From contig CAYJOD010000126.1 in assembly GCA_964371655.1 (NCBI GenBank), positions 1 to 14,850 of the forward strand: a stretch of DNA of 14,850 nucleotides, read 5' to 3'. Positions within the stretch are counted from its first letter, which is position 1, and each line of letters opens with the position of its first letter. Source of the stretch: CAZGSN01 sp964371655 (GTDB lineage Bacteria > Desulfobacterota > Binatia > HRBIN30). Positions 7,362 through 14,659 of the stretch are shown here, in pieces. The position numbers were made by a program, and so were the translations under genes. The notes beneath the pieces were generated by a model. That model was given only the letters and a program-made list of their open reading frames with translations. It searched no databases and was not told where the DNA came from.

Positions 7362-7966
7362 GCGAGGTAAGTGCTGGCCTGGTTCGCGACCTTCGCGAAA
7401 AGACAGGCGCCGGCTTCATGGACTGCAAGAAGGCGCTTGCCGAAACCGGCGGCGATATCGACAAGGCGGTCACCCACCTGCGCGAAAAGGGTCTGGCGGC
7501 GGCGGCGAAGCGCGCCGGCCGCACCGCGAGCGAGGGGCAGGTCGCTTCCTATATCCACGCCAACGGTAAGATCGGCGTGCTCATCGAAGTGAACAGCGAG
7601 ACGGACTTCGTGGCCCGGACCCCCGAGTTCCAGAGTCTGGTGAAAGATCTCGCCATGCAAGTTGCGGCGGCCAACCCGCGCTATCTGCGTCGCGAAGACG
7701 TTCCGGCTGAGATCCTCGATGCGGAACGCAGCATCTATCGCGCCCAAGCCGCGGGCACCGGCAAGCCGGCCGCGGTCATCGAGAAGATCGTCGATGGAAA
7801 GGTGGAGAAATTCTTCTCCGACGTCTGTTTGCTGGAACAGCCCTTCATCAAAGAGCCCCAGAGATCGGTTGGTCAGCTGGTGACCGACGCCGTCGCCAAG
7901 ATCGGTGAGAACCTCGTGGTCCGCCGATTCGCGCGATTCCAGCTGGGCGAGGCAAGCGACGCATAG
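7358..7966 (+). CDS. tsf: Elongation factor Ts (short form)
   Basis: EF-Ts is the nucleotide exchange factor for EF-Tu. The 202-residue product has the N-terminal UBA-like module (LVRDLREKTGAGFMDCKKAL, 8-27) and the EF-Tu-contacting motif NSETDFVAR (79-87). One core subdomain follows, with a C-terminal PQRSVGQLVTD segment and a VVRRFARFQLGE end. At 202 residues it is about 80 shorter than E. coli EF-Ts and resembles the compact form known from Thermus and many other phyla. The ends are complete, so this is not a truncation. Its ATG overlaps the rpsB stop by four bases, implying coupled translation of the two proteins. Confidence 0.97.
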   Translation: MSEVSAGLVRDLREKTGAGFMDCKKALAETGGDIDKAVTHLREKGLAAAAKRAGRTASEGQVASYIHANGKIGVLIEVNSETDFVARTPEFQSLVKDLAMQVAAANPRYLRREDVPAEILDAERSIYRAQAAGTGKPAAVIEKIVDGKVEKFFSDVCLLEQPFIKEPQRSVGQLVTDAVAKIGENLVVRRFARFQLGEASDA

Positions 7967-7978
7967 CGTGACCCGGCA

Positions 7979-8737
7979 GTGAATCCTCCGCCTGTTTCGA
8001 GCACACCCGGCGATGTTGGGGGCGACGCGCAGCCACCCTACCGGCGCGTGCTATTGAAACTTAGCGGCGAAGCTTTGGCCTCTCCGAATGGTGGTGGGAT
8101 CGACCCTGACATTCTGGACCGAATTGCCGGTGAGCTGCGGGAAGTGCACCAGCAAGGCGTCGAGATCGCCGTCGTCATCGGCGGCGGCAACATCTTTCGC
8201 GGTATCGGTGGCGCCGCCCGCGGGATGGACCGCGCTCATGCCGACTACATGGGCATGCTTGCAACCGTGATCAATGCGCTGGCGTTGCAGGATGCGCTGG
8301 AGCGGTTGGACGTCATCACGCGTGTGCAATCTGCCATCGGTATGCACCAGATCGCCGAACCCTACATTCGCCGCCGCGCCAGAAGGCATCTCGAGAAGGG
8401 CCGCATCGTCATCTTCGCGGCGGGCACCGGCAACCCCTTCTTCACGACCGACACCGCGGCAAGCTTGCGCGCCGTCGAGATCGGAGCTCAAGTTCTTCTG
8501 AAAGCGACCAATGTCGACGGCGTGTACGACGCGGATCCGAAGACGACGCCCAACGCCAAGCGTCTGACCGAGCTTAGCTACATCGAGGTAATCAACCGCC
8601 ACTTGAAAGTGATGGACGCCACTGCCATCACGCTTTGCATGGACAATAGTCTGCCCATTCTCGTCTTTGACCTCGGCCTCCGAGGTAACATAAAGAAGGC
8701 GGTCGATGGGCATTCGATTGGAACCATCGTGCACTGA
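7979..8737 (+). CDS. pyrH: Uridylate kinase (UMP kinase)
   Basis: PyrH phosphorylates UMP to UDP in pyrimidine nucleotide synthesis and is unrelated to eukaryotic UMP/CMP kinase. The 252-residue protein shows VLLKLSGEAL (24-33), IGGGNIFRG (67-75), RVQSAIGMHQIAEPYIRRRA (115-134), VIFAAGTGNPFFTTDTAA (144-161) and LLKATNVDGVYDADP (173-187), covering the ATP and UMP sites of the amino-acid-kinase fold. The only usable start before the conserved core is GTG 7979. It adds about 20 Pro/Gly-rich residues ahead of the usual N-terminus, and no strong Shine-Dalgarno is seen. The gap after tsf is 12 bases, so translation may depend on ribosomes finishing tsf. Confidence 0.97.
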   Translation: MNPPPVSSTPGDVGGDAQPPYRRVLLKLSGEALASPNGGGIDPDILDRIAGELREVHQQGVEIAVVIGGGNIFRGIGGAARGMDRAHADYMGMLATVINALALQDALERLDVITRVQSAIGMHQIAEPYIRRRARRHLEKGRIVIFAAGTGNPFFTTDTAASLRAVEIGAQVLLKATNVDGVYDADPKTTPNAKRLTELSYIEVINRHLKVMDATAITLCMDNSLPILVFDLGLRGNIKKAVDGHSIGTIVH

Positions 8738-8745
8738 GGAGCGCC

Positions 8746-9303
8746 ATGACTGAAGAGGTCATTGCGGACTTGAGGGAAGAGCTCGAACGTGTGGTTGCCT
8801 CGTTCAAGAAGGAGCTGTCACACCTTCGTACCGGGCGCGCCAGCGTGGCCCTCCTGGAGGGAATCTTCGTTGACTATTACGGCGTGCGCACGCCCCTGAA
8901 TCAATGTGCCGGGGTGACCGCGCCCGAGCCCCGCCTGCTGGTTATCCAGCCCTACGACAAGTCGATCTTCAGCGAGGTCGAGAAGGCGATCCTGCAGTCC
9001 GATCTCGGCCTGGTGCCGGTGAACGATGGCAAGATCCTGCGGGTTCCAATTCCCGAGCTGACTCAGGAGCGGCGCAAGGAGCTCGTCAAACACGTGCGCA
9101 AGGTCGCCGAGGATTTCCGGGTGTCGATTCGCAATCATCGTCGCGATTCCCTCGATCTGCTGAAAAGCATGGAGAAGGACAAGGAAATCACCGAAGACGA
9201 GCACCGGCGCGCCAACGAGAAGATCCAAGAGACAACGAACTCGTATATCGAGCGCGTCGACCACGTTCTGAAGGGCAAAGAAGCCGAAATCATGGAGGTC
9301 TAA
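8746..9303 (+). CDS. frr: Ribosome recycling factor
   Basis: RRF works with EF-G to split the post-termination ribosome. The 185-residue length is the family norm. Diagnostic segments are SFKKELSHLRTGRASVALLE in the long helix, VDYYGVRTPLNQCAGVTAPE in the beta/alpha domain, LLVIQPYDKSI, and the late helix region KDKEITEDEHRRANEKIQE. ATG 8746 has a strong site GAGGAG at 8736-8741, which overlaps the pyrH stop. The gap to uppS is three bases. Confidence 0.98.
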   Translation: MTEEVIADLREELERVVASFKKELSHLRTGRASVALLEGIFVDYYGVRTPLNQCAGVTAPEPRLLVIQPYDKSIFSEVEKAILQSDLGLVPVNDGKILRVPIPELTQERRKELVKHVRKVAEDFRVSIRNHRRDSLDLLKSMEKDKEITEDEHRRANEKIQETTNSYIERVDHVLKGKEAEIMEV

Positions 9304-9306
9304 ACG

Positions 9307-10077
9307 ATGGTGCAGGCGGCGACACCATCGATCGATACGACGCGGCTTCCGCAGCACGTGGCCATCATCATGGACGGCAACGGGCGCTGGGCCCAACGCC
9401 GCGGCATGAGCCGCATCGAAGGCCACAAGCGTGGCAAGGATTCGGTTCGCGCCATCGTCGAAACCAGTCGGCGCCTCGGGATCAAGTGGCTGAGCCTGTT
9501 CGCATTCTCCACCGAGAATTGGGATCGCCCGCGCCGTGAGGTCAACGCCCTCATGGGATTGCTGCGTCGCTATCTGCGCACCGAATTGCGCAAGATGATG
9601 AAGAACGAGATTCGTCTCCTGGCGATCGGCGATCTCACGCGGCTGCCGGCCGGTTTGCAGGACGATCTCCAGAAGACCATCGCCGCGACCAAGGACAATG
9701 CCGGTATGACGGTGGTTCTCGCCGTCAGTTACAGCGGGCGAGAAGATATTCTGCAGGCGACGCGCGCGTTGGCGCAGGACGTGGCGAGCGCACGCCTCGC
9801 GCCCGGCGACATCAACGCCAGCGTATTCAACTCGTACCTGGCTACGGGCGCGATGCCAGATCCGGACCTGCTGATTCGAACCAGCGGCGAGATGCGCATT
9901 TCCAATTTCTTCCTGTGGCCGCTCGCGTACACGGAAGTCTATGTGACCGCTACCCTGTGGCCGGACTTTCGCGAGGCCGAGTTCGTCGAAGCGCTCATGC
10001 ATTTTCAGCAGAGGGAGCGACGCTTCGGACGCGTTGTCGACGTAGCGCGGGGGGAACAGCTGCGTGCTGCGCGCTAG
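9307..10077 (+). CDS. uppS: Undecaprenyl diphosphate synthase (cis-prenyltransferase)
   Basis: UppS adds isopentenyl units to farnesyl diphosphate to make the C55 carrier lipid for peptidoglycan and surface glycans. The 256-residue protein has HVAIIMDGNGRWAQRRG (17-33) with catalytic Asp23, GHKRGKDSVR (39-48), LFAFSTENWDRPRREV (64-79) and DLLIRTSGEMRISNFFLW (187-204). Two motifs deviate from what I remember as consensus. The usual NYGGR is SYSGR (141-145), and the segment usually written WQLAYTE is WPLAYTE, with Pro205. Overall length and order are normal, so I expect activity. It starts three bases after frr and overlaps cdsA by 14 bases. Its product also supplies the carrier for the glycosyltransferases at the left of the window. 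Confidence 0.96.
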   Translation: MVQAATPSIDTTRLPQHVAIIMDGNGRWAQRRGMSRIEGHKRGKDSVRAIVETSRRLGIKWLSLFAFSTENWDRPRREVNALMGLLRRYLRTELRKMMKNEIRLLAIGDLTRLPAGLQDDLQKTIAATKDNAGMTVVLAVSYSGREDILQATRALAQDVASARLAPGDINASVFNSYLATGAMPDPDLLIRTSGEMRISNFFLWPLAYTEVYVTATLWPDFREAEFVEALMHFQQRERRFGRVVDVARGEQLRAAR

Positions 10078-10882
10078 GTTAGCGACGGCGGCAGTTGCCA
10101 TTCCGCTGCTGCTGGCGCTGATCCTTTCCGGCCCGATCTGGCTGTTTGCTGCGGTGGTGGGTGTCATCGCCCTCGCTGGGGTCGTTGAGTACGCAGGGAT
10201 GGGTTTCCCGGCCCGCCCGGGTGAGAAATACCTGACGATCGTTCTCGGCGCGATCCTCATCATCGGAGTCTGCCTGCGCGACATGCGCGCGCTGGGAGCG
10301 GCGGTGACGATCATGACGGCGGGTGGTTTGATCTGGAGTCTTCTCGCCCGTCCCGATTTCGAACAGGGTCTCTCCGACCTTGGGCTTGCCTTCATTGGGA
10401 TTCTCTATGCCGGTTTTCTGACTCCACACTTCATTTGGCTGCGTCAGCTGCAACCGGATGGACCCCTGTTGGTGATCTTCGTCTTGGCAATCGGTATGGC
10501 GGGCGACACGGGTGGATATTTCGTCGGACATGCGTTCGGCCGGCACAAGCTGATGCCACGCGTGAGCCCCGGAAAGACCGTGGAAGGCGCGCTCGGCATC
10601 ATCGTGTGGAGCTTGATCGGTGCCTCCGCGTGTAAGGGCGTATTCGACTTTGCCGGAGCTACATTCCTGCCTGGACTAGGTTGGCCGACTGTCCTCGGTC
10701 TCGCTTTGGTCATGGCGATCATTGGCCAACTCGGCGATCTGTGCGAGTCCATCATGAAGCGTACCTTCCAAACCAAAGAGTCGGGGTGGCTGATCCCCGG
10801 CCATGGAGGTGTTCTCGATCGCCTTGATAGCCTGCTTTTTCCTGTGTGCTTTCTGTACTACTATCTTGCCATGCTACGCTGA
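10064..10882 (+). CDS. cdsA: Phosphatidate cytidylyltransferase (CDP-diacylglycerol synthase)
   Basis: CdsA makes CDP-diacylglycerol from phosphatidate and CTP at the inner membrane, the branch point for phospholipid head groups. The 272-residue protein is hydrophobic throughout, with several predicted helices. It contains GDTGGYFVGHAFGRHKLMP (147-165), SPGKTVEG (168-175), GQLGDLCESIMKR (221-233) and PGHGGVLDRLDS (245-256), the family signature. Glu239 stands where the family pattern has Asp after Lys (KES in place of KDS). The start is GTG 10064, inside the end of uppS, with a GGGGG stretch about ten bases upstream. The 14-base overlap implies coupled expression. Confidence 0.95.
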   Translation: MLRARLATAAVAIPLLLALILSGPIWLFAAVVGVIALAGVVEYAGMGFPARPGEKYLTIVLGAILIIGVCLRDMRALGAAVTIMTAGGLIWSLLARPDFEQGLSDLGLAFIGILYAGFLTPHFIWLRQLQPDGPLLVIFVLAIGMAGDTGGYFVGHAFGRHKLMPRVSPGKTVEGALGIIVWSLIGASACKGVFDFAGATFLPGLGWPTVLGLALVMAIIGQLGDLCESIMKRTFQTKESGWLIPGHGGVLDRLDSLLFPVCFLYYYLAMLR

Positions 10883-10903
10883 TTATGCGGAGCCGGAGCG
10901 TTC

Positions 10904-11980
10904 ATGATTACTAGTTTCGTTGCCGCTATCGTTGTCTTGGGCTTTCTCATCATCTTCCACGAGTTCGGGCACTTCCTCGTCGCCAAACGTTTGGGTGTAG
11001 GGGTCCTGAAGTTCTCGATCGGCTTCGGCCCCAAGGTGATTGGCCGCAAGGTCGGCGCGACCGAGTACGTGGTCAGTGCCATCCCTCTCGGTGGCTTTGT
11101 GAAGATGGTGGGCGAGGACCCGGAGGAAGAGCTGAGTGAAGCCGATCGCGAGATCTCGTTTCACCACAAATCCGTCGGGCGGCGTGCGCTGATCGTTCTC
11201 GCCGGTCCGTTCGCCAATTTATTTTTCGCCTTTCTCGCCTTTTCGCTGGTGTTCGCCATCTACGGCACCCGCCTACCGAGTGAAACAGCTAAGGTCGGCG
11301 ACGTGATGGAAGGGATGCCAGCGGCGCAGGCCGGCCTGAGAAAGGGCGATGTCGTCGCTGCCGTCAACGGAACAGTTGTCGACAAATGGGATCGACTTTC
11401 CGAGCTCATCCGCGCCAGTGGCGGCAGTCAATTGAAGCTCACCGTCAACCGTGACGGAGCGCCGCTCGATATTCAGGTGACCCCTACGGCCAAGCCCGAC
11501 AAGAACATGTTCGGCGAGGTCGTGGGAAATGCCTACCTCATCGGGATCGAGCGTGGCTTCGATCAGCAGGATGTGAACCCGATCATGGCCGTGGGCATGG
11601 GTGCACAGCAAACCGGATGGTGGGTCAAGACGCTTCTGATCAGCGTGGGCAAGATGTTCCAGGGCAAGATCCCCGCCAAAGATATAGGTGGTCCGATTCT
11701 CATCGTGCAGGCCGCGGGTCAGCAGGCGCGCTTGGGGATCGAGTACCTGCTCAACTTCATGGCGGTGATCAGCGTCAACCTGGGTGTGCTCAACCTGTTG
11801 CCAATCCCGGTTCTAGATGGCGGTCATCTCTTCTTCTTTGCCATCGAAGCGATCCTGCGCCGCCCGCTCGATATCCGTCACCGCGAGATCGCGCAGCAAA
11901 TCGGTCTGGTCCTGTTGATCTGCATGATGGCGTTCGCCTTCTACAACGACATTGCACGTGTCGTTCGAGAATGGGGTTAG
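10904..11980 (+). CDS. rseP: RseP/site-2 family intramembrane zinc metalloprotease
   Basis: Site-2 proteases cut transmembrane anti-sigma factors and signal-peptide remnants within the inner membrane. The 358-residue protein has the zinc-binding HEFGH (19-23) in its first helix, a PLGGFVKMVG loop (61-70), and a membrane segment at about 97-121. A single PDZ domain follows at about 125-195 (GMPAAQAGLRKGDVVAAVNG). The second active-site motif is NLLPIPVLDGGHL (297-309), with LDG at 304-306, and a last membrane helix ends near 348. E. coli RseP has two PDZ domains, so this is the shorter form. GGAG at 10895-10898 lies five bases before the ATG. dxr, frequent between cdsA and rseP in Gram-negatives, is absent. 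No anti-sigma factor gene is visible here. Confidence 0.95.
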   Translation: MITSFVAAIVVLGFLIIFHEFGHFLVAKRLGVGVLKFSIGFGPKVIGRKVGATEYVVSAIPLGGFVKMVGEDPEEELSEADREISFHHKSVGRRALIVLAGPFANLFFAFLAFSLVFAIYGTRLPSETAKVGDVMEGMPAAQAGLRKGDVVAAVNGTVVDKWDRLSELIRASGGSQLKLTVNRDGAPLDIQVTPTAKPDKNMFGEVVGNAYLIGIERGFDQQDVNPIMAVGMGAQQTGWWVKTLLISVGKMFQGKIPAKDIGGPILIVQAAGQQARLGIEYLLNFMAVISVNLGVLNLLPIPVLDGGHLFFFAIEAILRRPLDIRHREIAQQIGLVLLICMMAFAFYNDIARVVREWG

Positions 11981-11983
11981 TTG

Positions 11984-12658
11984 GTGCGAGTGCTCGGGAT
12001 CGACACCGCCACATCGCAAGCCAGTGCTGGATTGTGGGCCGACGGTTCGGTAATCGCCGAGAAACATACATCGAGCCGAAACCACGCGGCGTCGCTCCTG
12101 CCGCTGATCGATGCCGTCTTGAGCGCGGCGGATTGTAACGTTGACGCCATCGATGTTCTCGCCGTCTCTGCAGGACCAGGTTCGTTCTCTGGGCTGCGCG
12201 TGGGGCTGAGCGTCGCCAAGGGCTTCGCGTTGGCCTCGGGGCTCAGCCTCGTCGCCGTCCCCACGCTGGACGCGTTAGCCGCGACGGTTGCGGGTCGACA
12301 CGGATTCATCTGTCCCTTGCTGGATGCCCACAAGGGAGAGCTCTATCTCGCGAGCTTCGCGTCGGAGTCCGGTCAGCTGCGGCGCTTGTCGGAGGACGCA
12401 GCGCTTACGGTCGAAGCCGCGATCGCATCGATGCCGCGACCGTGTGTGGTCGTCGGCGACGCGGTCGAACGCTACGCCGACGTGCTCACCGCGGCATTGG
12501 GCAGTACCGCGACGCTGCTTCCCTTTCCCGAATATGGGCCGCGCGGGGGCACCGTTGCCGCCTGGGCGGCGGAGCATTTTGCGGAGCGCGGCGCGGCATC
12601 GCCCGCGGGCTTGGAGCCGTTCTATATCCGGATCCCCGAGATACAGGTAAGCAATTGA
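11984..12658 (+). CDS. tsaB: tRNA N6-threonylcarbamoyladenosine synthesis protein TsaB
   Basis: TsaB is the non-catalytic partner of TsaD in adding the t6A modification to ANN-decoding tRNAs. The 224-residue product starts MRVLGIDTATSQASAGLW, the ASKHA-fold first strand. It carries the family segment AGPGSFSGLRVGLSVAKGFA (63-82), with Ser in place of the more usual Thr in GSFTGLR, and a conserved DAHKGELY (114-121). I prefer GTG 11984, three bases after the rseP stop, because it gives the standard N-terminus and has ATGGGG (11971-11976) seven bases upstream. TTG 11981 would add one residue. It is the last gene of the dense operon before a probable new promoter. Confidence 0.93.
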   Translation: MRVLGIDTATSQASAGLWADGSVIAEKHTSSRNHAASLLPLIDAVLSAADCNVDAIDVLAVSAGPGSFSGLRVGLSVAKGFALASGLSLVAVPTLDALAATVAGRHGFICPLLDAHKGELYLASFASESGQLRRLSEDAALTVEAAIASMPRPCVVVGDAVERYADVLTAALGSTATLLPFPEYGPRGGTVAAWAAEHFAERGAASPAGLEPFYIRIPEIQVSN

Positions 12659-12688
12659 AATGTATGGGATTTGACGGATTGGGCTGAA

Positions 12689-12716
12689 TTGACACGGGAG
12701 CGGGCCTGGGTTAAAC
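12689..12716 (+). promoter_or_regulatory. Candidate promoter for the ydcH-like/ilvN/ilvC unit
   Basis: A perfect TTGACA (12689-12694) is followed after 16 bases by TTAAAC (12711-12716), a weak -10. It sits in the 83-base gap after tsaB. An inverted repeat overlaps the -10, so control by a bound protein is possible. A second hexamer TTGACG at 12671-12676 has no good -10 partner. I see no leader peptide of the ilv attenuation type. Confidence 0.45.
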
Positions 12717-12721
12717 AGGCC
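12703..12721 (+). promoter_or_regulatory. Inverted repeat overlapping the putative -10 (operator or hairpin)
   Basis: GGCCTG (12703-12708) and CAGGCC (12716-12721) are perfect inverted half-sites around a seven-base AT-rich spacer that contains most of the proposed -10. The spacing suits a dimeric repressor, or a small mRNA hairpin just ahead of the ribosome binding site GGGAG (12731-12735). Chance is possible for a six-base stem. Confidence 0.4.
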
Positions 12722-12741
12722 GTCCTTCCTGGGAGAACGCG

Positions 12742-12987
12742 ATGGAGAAAAGAGATGAAGAGCTGATACAGACATTGCTGGCGCACGATGGCGAGCTCCA
12801 GCAATACTACGAGGAGCACGTTGCGCTTGAGCAGCAGCTCGCCGAATTCAATCGCAAGCTCTATCTGTCGCCGGAACAAGAGTTGGAAAAGAAACAGCTG
12901 CAGAAGCGCAAGCTCGCCGGCAAGGATCGAATCATGGAGATCCTCGACCGCCATCGCTCCGGGGCGCGCGCCGCCGACGCGTCCTGA
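12742..12987 (+). CDS. YdcH-like (DUF465) small coiled-coil protein
   Basis: The 81-residue product is highly charged and almost wholly helical in appearance. KRDEELIQTLLAHDGELQQYYEEHVALEQQLAEF is rich in heptad-like leucines, followed by a Lys/Gln/Glu-rich second helix (LEKKQLQKRKLAGKDRIMEIL, about 48-68). The EEHxxLEQQL pattern and a second Lys-rich helix fit the DUF465/YdcH family, whose molecular function is not established as far as I know. GGGAG at 12731-12735 lies six bases before ATG 12742. It is the first gene after the candidate promoter and lies 55 bases before ilvN, at the place where the catalytic acetohydroxyacid synthase gene ilvB might be expected. Whether that position means a link to branched-chain amino acid synthesis is not known. 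Confidence 0.85.
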   Translation: MEKRDEELIQTLLAHDGELQQYYEEHVALEQQLAEFNRKLYLSPEQELEKKQLQKRKLAGKDRIMEILDRHRSGARAADAS

Positions 12988-13042
12988 GGATCGCGCCCGA
13001 ACTAGACTGAGGGCTGGCGTGGCATCGCCAGTCCTGAAAATT

Positions 13043-13555
13043 ATGCAACATACAATCACCGTTCTTGTGGAGAACGAGTTTGGCGTTCTCTCCAGAGTCG
13101 CCGGCTTGTTTAGTGGCAGGGGCTTTAACATCGAGAGTCTGACCGTCGCCGAGACGACGGATAAGAGCGTGTCGCGAATCACTCTCGTGACCAATGGCGA
13201 CGACCGCGTCGTCGAACAAATCGAGAAGCAGCTCTATAAGCTCATCGGTGTTATCAAGGTCACCGACTTTGCGGATAGCCCGCGCGTCGAGCGCGAACTT
13301 GCCCTGGTGAAAGTCGATGGCACCGACAAGACCCGCGCCGAGTTGATGATCATTGTCGATGTGTTCCGCGGCAAGGTCATCGATGTCGGGCCAAACTCGT
13401 ACGTCGTCGAGGTGACCGGCGACGTCGACAAGATCAACGCAATTCTCGAGGTCTTGAGGCCTCTCGGGATTATCGAGACCGTCCGCACCGGCCGCGTCGC
13501 GATGCACCGTGGAAGCCGCTCCGTTAGCCTGAACGAGGAAGAGCAGACAGCATGA
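13043..13555 (+). CDS. ilvN: Acetohydroxyacid (acetolactate) synthase small regulatory subunit
   Basis: IlvN binds valine and activates and feedback-inhibits the catalytic subunit IlvB in the first common step of branched-chain amino acid synthesis. The 170-residue product has an N-terminal ACT domain (TITVLVENEFGVLSRVAGLF, 4-23, then GRGFNIESLTV) and a C-terminal regulatory domain with ELALVKVDG and VDVFRGKVIDVGPNSYVVEV. ATG 13043 gives the usual family start (MQHTITV), but its upstream sequence is poor. In-frame GTG 13019 has GAGGG at 13009-13013 five bases before it and would add eight residues, so it may be the true start. ilvB is not next to it, which is unusual. The ilvC start overlaps its stop by four bases. 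Confidence 0.95.
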   Translation: MQHTITVLVENEFGVLSRVAGLFSGRGFNIESLTVAETTDKSVSRITLVTNGDDRVVEQIEKQLYKLIGVIKVTDFADSPRVERELALVKVDGTDKTRAELMIIVDVFRGKVIDVGPNSYVVEVTGDVDKINAILEVLRPLGIIETVRTGRVAMHRGSRSVSLNEEEQTA

Positions 13556-14568
13556 ATGTACTGACAGAGAGAGACGCAGACCCGAAATTTCTTCAAGGGA
13601 AGAAGATCGCCGTGATTGGGTACGGTAGCCAGGGACACGCGCACGCGCAGAACCTGCGCGACAGCGGTCTTGACGTGGCGGTCGGCCTCAAGCGCGGCGG
13701 TGGGTCTTGGCCCAAAGCCGAGGCCGCCGGTTTCAAGGTGATGGAGACCGCCGAGGCTGCGCGCTGGGGCGACATCGTCATGGTGCTGGTTCCGGACGAA
13801 TTGGCGGGCGAGCTCTACGAGAGCGACATCGCTTCCGGGATGAAGGACGGCAAGTACCTGGCCTTCGGCCACGGCTTCAATATCCATTTCAAGAAGATCG
13901 TCGCCCCGGCGAAGGTCAACGTCTTCATGGTCGCGCCCAAGGGCCCTGGCCACCTCGTTCGCAGCGAGTATCAAAAAGGACGCGGCGTGCCGTGCTTGCT
14001 CGCCATTCAGCAAGACCCGAGCGGAGACACCAAACAGGTCGGCTTGGCCTATGCGCACGCCATCGGTGGCACCCGCGCCGCGGTCATCGAGACGACGTTC
14101 AAGGATGAAACCGAGACCGATCTGTTCGGCGAGCAGGCGGTGCTGTGCGGCGGACTGACCGAGTTGATCCGCGCCGGTTACGAGACCCTCGTTGAGGCCG
14201 GCTATCCACCCGAGATGGCGTACTTCGAATGCCTGCATGAGGTGAAGCTCATCGTCGACCTGATCTACGAGGGCGGCATTGCCAACATGCGCTACTCGAT
14301 CAGCAATACCGCCGAGTACGGGGACATGACTCGCGGCACGCGCGTGGTTACCCAGGACACCCGCGCCGCGATGAAGAAGATCCTCGCCGATATCCAGAGC
14401 GGTGCCTTTGCCGACGAGTGGATCACCGAGTACCGCTGCGGCATGCCGCACTTCAAGGAGCTCCGCAAGGAAGGAGCGAACCATCCCATTGAAGCGGTCG
14501 GTGCACGCTTGCGTGCCTTGATGCCGTGGCTGGCCAGCGGCCGCCTCGTCGATAAATCGAAGAACTAG
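13552..14568 (+). CDS. ilvC: Ketol-acid reductoisomerase, class I
   Basis: IlvC isomerises and reduces acetolactate or acetohydroxybutyrate, the second step to valine, leucine and isoleucine, using Mg2+ and NAD(P)H. The 338-residue length is class I. The Rossmann motif is VIGYGSQGHAHAQNLRDSG (21-39). Active-site residues fall at the usual class I positions: Lys130 in APKGPGH, Asp190 and Glu194 in DETETDLFGEQ, Glu226, Glu230 and Ser251. The cofactor-selecting loop reads GLKRGGGSW (45-53). Ser52 is kept, but glycine replaces the first loop serine and lysine the arginine common in NADPH enzymes. ATGA overlap with ilvN indicates coupled translation. Confidence 0.98.
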   Translation: MNVLTERDADPKFLQGKKIAVIGYGSQGHAHAQNLRDSGLDVAVGLKRGGGSWPKAEAAGFKVMETAEAARWGDIVMVLVPDELAGELYESDIASGMKDGKYLAFGHGFNIHFKKIVAPAKVNVFMVAPKGPGHLVRSEYQKGRGVPCLLAIQQDPSGDTKQVGLAYAHAIGGTRAAVIETTFKDETETDLFGEQAVLCGGLTELIRAGYETLVEAGYPPEMAYFECLHEVKLIVDLIYEGGIANMRYSISNTAEYGDMTRGTRVVTQDTRAAMKKILADIQSGAFADEWITEYRCGMPHFKELRKEGANHPIEAVGARLRALMPWLASGRLVDKSKN

Positions 14569-14605
14569 CCTCCCTATCGCCTGAAGCCTGTCCTGAACTA
14601 CTGAC

Positions 14606-14615
14606 GTTCATGAAC
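14606..14615. other. Perfect 10-base palindrome after ilvC
   Basis: GTTCATGAAC is self-complementary and lies 37 bases after the ilvC stop. It has no adjacent T-run and no extended stem, so it is weak evidence for a terminator and could be a protein site or chance. Apart from the repeat pair described next, 14569-14850 holds nothing I recognise. Confidence 0.2.
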
Positions 14616-14659
14616 TTGTCGGCACGCGAAGATTCCCCAGTTGCGCCGCAAGGCCAGCT

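Noticed and set aside
8818..10395. Minus-strand open frame of 525 codons
   Set aside because: It lies antisense to frr, uppS and cdsA, whose products are clearly recognisable. Long antisense frames are common in GC-rich coding DNA, and its translation shows no family motif.
13234..14484. Minus-strand open frame of 416 codons
   Set aside because: It is antisense to ilvN and ilvC and has no recognisable domain.
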